Source: Harmonia axyridis (lineage: Eukaryota > Arthropoda > Insecta > Coleoptera > Coccinellidae). From it: DNA of 64,000 bases. The stretch covers positions 25,482,001-25,546,000 of the forward strand of contig NC_059503.1 of NCBI RefSeq assembly GCF_914767665.1, written 5' to 3'. Made by a program: the position numbers and the translations under genes. A model generated the notes under the pieces. It saw nothing but the letters and a program-made list of their open reading frames with translations. It was not told the origin of the DNA and made no database searches. Of the stretch, positions 58,844 through 64,000 are shown one piece after another (the stretch's first letter is position 1; each line of letters opens with the position of its first letter).

Positions 58844-59989
58844 AACTCGGCATCGTCGCTGAGTGGTTTATTTACATTTTCAAAAAAAAGATTTCTGTTT
58901 TTCATGCAGACATTTCGGTAATTCAGAAACTCAGATGTTAAAGCCTTCATGTTTCAATGGATAACATTTGAAATACAAAGAATCGGAAAAGATTTCTGCG
59001 TTGGTTATCTTACCTATTATAGAAGATATAGCATTCCAGCTGGATGCTATTATTGATCAGTTTAGGAAGGCTCAAAACAGAAAAATTTTTCTCTGATATT
59101 TACTTTTTAACTGGATACATAGCGTACATCGCTGGTTATCGCGTATAGACTCTGAAGCCTCTGCGATTAATGTTTATGCTACAATAAATCACATTATTAT
59201 TATTGCAATGAATAAAAATTACAATTTTGAGTCGTTTTTTATAAAGCCCCACTGTTCCCAACTTTCTGTATTGTGAACAGATCAATTATTATAAAAGCAA
59301 ACTCGTTTTCCCTAGTATGAGAAATATCTGTTTGCATGAGTACCATCAACTATTGTAACAGTAACCAACCCAACATTTTTCAATAAAAACTTCGAACCGT
59401 TTCCCCGTAATTGCGGAAAATGACAGCGCAATACATTCCTAAAACCAATAATTTGTCGACGTGAATCGACATGCAAAGTAAACCGATAAGCCATGCATTA
59501 AACTAGTTAATAGCAGCCGCGACCGCTACGTGGTGCTATGTCCCCTCGACCGCGCTGGTAATTAGAATGGGTGTGGTCACCTGACCAAACTTCAGTCACC
59601 ATGATTGATCAGTGGGTACCTCTTATTGTGTGACATTAGTCACCATGTTAATTATCGTCCAAGTTTCGAACTATGAGTGAACAATACAATAACTAAGGGT
59701 TGCTTTAGCCTAAGGGCACACTCAGAATTTTGAATTGCATGTTCATATATTGTCTTGTTCGTGGATTACTCTTTCTGTAATCATTATAGAAATTTGGAAC
59801 CTTTAAATCATCGTTTAAGTAAAGATAATTGAAAAGGTCATTCATGCAGGATGTTTCAGAATAGAGAAAGAAAATTTCAAAAGGGCTATTACTAAGGTTA
59901 TTTTAAGAGAAAAGTTGCATGAATGTAGTTCGCAAATCCTTCCTCTTCAAAATACAGGGTATTGTTTTAACCACAAATGATTCATTATC
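58844..59989. other. no gene recognised
   Basis: The possible P-like remnant near 59100 is mentioned above. Short inverted sites (GGTCACCTGACC and similar) occur at about 59575-59650. An ATACAGGGTATTG tip lies at 59952. Confidence 0.3.
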
Positions 59990-60510
59990 GTAATGAGTTC
60001 ATTACAGTTCTAAAAACAGTGCTGTAATGAACTCATTACAGCATCGTTTTCAGTTATATTTTTCGTTTTGTAGTTGTGTATACTGACTTCCAATCCTATC
60101 AAATTTCAACAAACGTCAATAATTTTCAATATAGTATAATTTGGATATAGTGAAATGATTTGCAACATTATTCGCAATTTCTCTTAATTCTGGTAGTGTT
60201 GAATCGATTACGTCAGACATCATTCACGAATTAAATGCGTAATTGTAAATTATTCCAAAATTCGAAACGTACGATTCATATTCAAATTCCGTAATCTGTC
60301 AATTTTCGTAACAATCACACCAACTGCCAAGATACAATGCGAAAGTCACAAGGATATATAATCTGGATTTTTCATTTAATTTCGACAATATTTCACAAAA
60401 CTATCGTCTAATACTCGTTGCAGAATGCGTTTCCAACACTCATGCGTTCGAATTTCGCATTCGTGTTGGAATAGGAGCCTATTCCGCAACTTGTTTTAGA
60501 ATATACTATT
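59990..60510. repeat. dispersed repeat, copy 2 (inverted relative to 41 kb)
   Basis: The left end shows two hairpins, GTAATGAGTTCATTAC and CTGTAATGAACTCATTACAG. The middle holds CGTACGATTCATATTCAAAT and CTCTTAATTCTGGTAGTG, the inverse of 40900-41350. At the right a stem of CTCATGCGTTCGAATTTCGC and GGAATAGGAGCC is seen. There is no conserved open frame. Confidence 0.75.
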
Positions 60511-61232
60511 CCAAGTTTTTTACTTTAATATTACATAGGAAATGTTGTTTAAAAACTCTTTGAAAAATCAAAATAAATTATAAAATAAATGTCAATTAAA
60601 ATCTTCAAATCTTTTTTCAATTCTATTCTTGTTGGAAAATTACCACCATTCCACTAATTGAAGAGTGTAGAGTGAATAGACTGAATCATACCGATTTAAA
60701 AAAAAATAAAACACCGCATAAAACCTTAGTTTCATAATTTAAGCCACTTTTGAGAAATTAGGTTTGTATTAAAAAGGTTATGTTTATTTTGAAAACGCCT
60801 CGGAATATCAAATTAAAGGAAGAGACAAAATCTATTCTGAAGATTTCATTGTATTGACCAATTATCCTCCTTGGTGGTTAAAAAAAAACACGCGCTTCCC
60901 CTGTATTCTCCGAACCTGACCTTTTTTTTTTTGAAGGATTTCAGCAGTAATTTTTGATGTTCAAAAAGTCATAACAATGTTTCAATGTCCATTTTGATAT
61001 ATTTCACGGTTTCCAAGATATTATAATGAAAAACTTTTTTTCAAAATTCAATACTCGGTATTTTGAAGAGGAATCATTCGAGGACCTCATCCCCTTTCAC
61101 GGGAATTCAAAATATTGTTGAGTTTGAGATTATCAATATAAAATCGACGAAATTCTACGAAATTTTTATGAAATGACTTTAGGATGCCTTTCCTCTCCAA
61201 TGGCGGCTCGTCGTATGAAGTACAGTGACTTA
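60511..61232. other. no gene recognised
   Basis: AT-rich sequence with homopolymer tracts. Confidence 0.3.
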
Positions 61233-61342
61233 TAGCGTATTCGACTGGCTGCACCAGTGTGAATTAATTCGAAATTTTGTAGTGCTAAATGACATAAGTA
61301 GCTCGAATTAATTCGAACTGGTGCAGCCAGTCGAATACGCTA
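61233..61342. mobile_element. PIF/Harbinger-like MITE, 110 bp
   Basis: The ends TAGCGTATTCGACTGGCTGC and its inverse are perfect over more than 24 bp. A 3-bp flank, TTA, appears on both sides (61230-61232 and 61343-61345), the usual target duplication of PIF/Harbinger. An inner GAATTAATTCGA is also inverted. Confidence 0.75.
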
Positions 61343-62445
61343 TTAATACAACACAGTGGCGACAATTCGTTCAAATTGAGCCTACCAATGGCCAACTATA
61401 TGGCTTCACCATAAAACTCAAGAATACAATTGACTGAACTGAACTGACTTACTGACTGTCAAAATTAAAATCATTGTGCCTGATGTTATTTGATTGTATA
61501 TAGAATAAATTTATTCAACTGAAGAATACTACAGTGATTTAATAAAATGGGCCATACATTTTTACTAGATCCCAAAAATCAGGTAAATGGTCAAACGGAG
61601 AATTTAACATTGCTTTGAACCTTTTATTTTTTATTGTATCAATCCTCCCTTTTAGAGAATCAAGCCTCCCATGATTAGGGAGGTTTGAGACACTTTGCAC
61701 CGACAATTTCAAGAACTCATAATCAAGGTTGAAATTTTCATTTTTAGCTATTAAATATTGCTATACGTTCAAGAAAAGTCCTTAAACTTCACTCTGACAT
61801 AAATGGATTGGTAAATGTTAAACACAAATTCTTTATTAACGATTTTGTAAAAAATGTATCAACCCTCCCCAGTTTTCCCTACTCTGAATAGACCAATAGC
61901 AGTCTGTCATCATATTCCAATAATTTCATTATAAATTCGATATCAACTGAAATGTAATTTTTTGTGCAGTTTGCAGTTTCCCAAATCATTATTTCATTTT
62001 TTAAATGACGACAGACAGATAGCGGGAATTCAAACTATTCCGAAGAACACCACCTTACAGAACTCTGGTAACTTCTAGCCAAAGCAACAGGTGGACTATC
62101 TCAAAAAGTACAATAAAAAATCAAATCAGTGCACACATCAAGGTTTCTAGGCACGAAATGCGACCAAACTCTTACATTCAATTCTGTCAGAAATAGACAG
62201 GAAAATAGACACAAAAAGACAGTTTAAAAAGGGGTAAGGTTTACTTAATGGGTAACCGAGTTCATTTGCATAATTGGGTCAGGAGCTTTTTGTGGAATCA
62301 TTATCAGTTACATTTTATCTTGCTCTTTTTAAGTTTCAAGAGATCCAACACGAATCTAGTGATTTATACAAGCTATTAAATGACTTTGAGCGTCCCTAGC
62401 TTTCGTTTAAAGAATATAGCAGTCAGGTTATCTCTCTGGAGTTGT
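61343..62445. other. no gene recognised
   Basis: Non-coding sequence between the MITE and the 3' end of the host gene; no feature supported. Confidence 0.3.
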
Positions 62446-62451
62446 TTTATT
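62446..62451 (-). promoter_or_regulatory. candidate polyadenylation signal
   Basis: AATAAA on the minus strand, 427 bp past the stop codon of the exon at 62878. It is the clearest signal in the likely 3' UTR, but AT-rich DNA gives such hexamers often. Confidence 0.4.
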
Positions 62452-62877
62452 TACAATTTTTTTTTTGGAAAATATATTCACTGTCTGCTCTAAAAATCCC
62501 CAATATAAAAAAACATATAAACTAAAGCATATATTAAAGTGAAAACATACATTGAAATTATGTAAACAAAAAAAAATCATTATTTAAAACTTTCCTTAAA
62601 GAAATCAATAAATTTAATCATTATATATGAAATTATATATACAATACAGTAAATCACCAATAACATATTTGATAGAAGGAAAAAAAATTTCCAAAAAAAT
62701 CTCTAAAAACATCTACGATGATTTACTTAATAGTTGTTTCAAAAGAAACTTGTAAGTTATAAAAATATTCATTGCAAAAGTGTGACACTTTGTCAGGAGT
62801 CAACATGTGAAATAGATCAATACAATATTAACTGTGAATCAACCACATAAAATAAAAATTCAGATACATTGCATTTC

Positions 62878-63332
62878 TCACTTTTCTACCTCTTCTTCAT
62901 CCCAATCATCCATCAACTTATGAACAGTTTCCTGAGCAACCTCTTTCTTGACAGCTTTTGTTTTATTATCAGATTGTTGGGAATCAGTATCTTCCCAGTC
63001 ATCTAAAATTGACATTGTTGTCGATTCTTTTGTACCTTCACTATGTTTATCTTGTGTATCTTCTTCATCCACAATCTGCGATGAATGTGGCGATACTGTG
63101 CTCTCTTGGTTTTCAGGTTCTTTTTCACAATGAGTAATTTCAATGCTGTTTTCATTACTAGATTCCGCTTCCTGTTTTTCATTGGGTTCTGGTTCTTTCT
63201 CACATTCCATATCAACTGGGTTGTCCGTAGGCGAGTAAGGTTTCTGTTCATTTTTTTCAGATGATGGGGAAAGTGGTTTTTCTTTCACAGGTTGACTTTC
63301 CTTTGAACTATCAAACTCTACCTCTGCATTAT
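62878..63332 (-). CDS. last coding exon of an acidic host protein
   Basis: The acceptor (TTATTTTATAG) ends at 63333 and the exon runs in one open frame to a stop at 62878. The first full codons read NAEVEFDSSKESQPVKEKPL. The product (about 150 residues of this exon) is very rich in Glu, Ser and Lys and has no hydrophobic stretch, so it is likely disordered. Two Asp-Trp acidic motifs occur near the C-terminus: ILDDWEDTDSQQ and KLMDDWDEEEVEK just before the stop. I do not recognise the gene. Upstream exons lie to the right, beyond a transposon in the preceding intron and outside the window. Confidence 0.6.
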
Positions 63333-63470
63333 CTATAAAATAATTTTGCTATACTATGAGATAAAAAAGTATTTAATTTAAATTATTTTGAACTGCTTTT
63401 CACTATTCAACTTATTGAATTATATTACAACAGTAATTTCAAACAAAATCCGTCCAATTACATACTGAGT

Positions 63471-64000
63471 GGGCCATTGAAAACGAAACAGCGGCTCTGT
63501 AGGTCGCCAGAACCGAGTTATATAAAAACGCTCGGACACGTCAACAACATTTTCGAGGGGGACATCGTTCGCGATGAAATTCACCCGAAATACATTCCAT
63601 CCCTCGGAGCTGTGACCGCCACCCCTAAATTTTTAAATGTCACCATATGGCAAGTAATACCTCATTTGAAAGGTAGTTTTCTTCTTAATATCAAACAACA
63701 AAAATAAATTAATTCTATCGATTCGTTTTCGAGATATAGGACTTGAAGTTGGGAAATAACTTTTTATTCACTCAATCAATAAAAATAAGATCTAACATTG
63801 CAACTGTTTAAAGATAATTATCATTGTCAATGAATTAAATGTTCAAACTGTCTACCACCCATTTCCATACAATAGTACAAGTTCTGTTCAAAATGAGACC
63901 TCACATTTCGTAGCATTTCCGGCGTTATTCGACGGCATTCTTCAATGATTCTACGTCGCAAATATTCCAGAGATTCTGGTTCGGTTTCATAGATTTTGTT
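63471..64000 (-). mobile_element. IS630/Tc1-like element, 3' terminal part (copy B)
   Basis: The end GGGCCATTGAAAACGAAACA at 63471 leads into the same roughly 300-bp terminal repeat as 395-98, in inverted orientation. Past it, transposase coding (minus) runs off the window. The 76-codon frame in the repeat is again open (63477-63707). The element sits in an intron of the acidic host gene. Confidence 0.75.
63827..64000 (-). pseudogene. IS630/Tc1-like transposase C-terminus (partial at window edge)
   Basis: The minus strand reads NKIYETEPESLEYLRRRIIE, then ECRRITPEMLRNVRSHFEQ, NLYYCMEMGGRQFEHLIH and a stop at 63827-63829. The YxTxP...L-x3-[IV]-x2-x-C-x-x-I-x-[PR]-x-[MT]-[LF] and G-x-x-FEHLI patterns are the usual C-terminus of insect DDE_3/DUF4817-type transposases. 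There is no stop inside, so this copy may be intact beyond the window; that cannot be judged here. Confidence 0.8.

Noticed and set aside
1..64000. tRNA, rRNA, CRISPR array or bacterial-type operon
   Set aside because: No tRNA box-B-like stem context, no regularly spaced repeats with unique spacers, and no ribosome-binding-site gene clusters were found.

Overview
The window is AT-rich eukaryotic DNA of insect type. Three things point to an insect: mauritiana-, irritans- and mori-like mariners, many jockey- and RTE-type LINE remnants, and IS630/Tc1-like elements that begin TACAGGGTG. A beetle is plausible but cannot be shown from sequence alone. No rRNA, tRNA, operon, CRISPR array or prokaryotic gene was seen. 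Only one stretch looks like a host gene: the last coding exon (minus strand, 62878-63332) of an acidic, disordered protein. The rest reads as intron or intergenic DNA filled with layered mobile elements. Patches of higher-GC unique DNA near 5.6-6.3, 9.8-10.3, 13.7-14.3, 24.8-25.1, 41.4-42.2, 49.5-50.1 and 56.5-57.1 kb may be older non-repeat or regulatory sequence.

Layout. 0-3 kb: the end of an IS630-like element, then a broken irritans-type mariner. 7-9 kb: a 417-bp tandem array holding a 224-bp hAT MITE with a perfect target duplication. 10.6-11.4 kb: a hairpin-bounded relic with the start of a putative recombinase-like ORF. 12-21 kb: three large foldback or long-TIR elements; the one at 19.6-21.2 kb still holds transposase remnants. 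21.5-24.6 kb: a pile of reverse transcriptases, with one LINE inserted into another between 12-bp target duplications. 25-27 kb: a three-copy tandem repeat, one copy interrupted by a P-element-like MITE. 26.8-32.4 kb: further LINE, IS630-like and pogo-like relics, and a short exon resembling the start of SWIM/YqaJ proteins. 32.5-36.2 kb: a long-TIR element, a TACAGGGTG MITE and a second P-like MITE. 38.9-39.3 kb: a nearly perfect 171-bp-arm palindrome. 42-49 kb: IS630-like relics, a LINE tail and a mauritiana mariner that keeps its D,D34D residues. 50.2-53.7 kb: a Tc1-like transposase split by a 2.07-kb hAT element, followed by a hAT dimerisation-domain fragment. 54.2-56.3 kb: a LINE 3' end folding into a perfect 100-bp-arm palindrome, itself split by a hAT that carries a dead mariner. 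57-61 kb: a LINE scrap, half of the 15-kb foldback family, an inverted copy of the 41-kb repeat and a small Harbinger-like MITE. 62.4-64 kb: the host exon and an IS630-like element in inverted orientation to the one at position 1.

The elements are best read as a stratigraphic record. At least five insertions can be placed in order from target duplications and interrupted frames. No complete, uninterrupted transposase or reverse transcriptase frame was found. Family assignments rest on reading protein motifs by eye; no database was searched.
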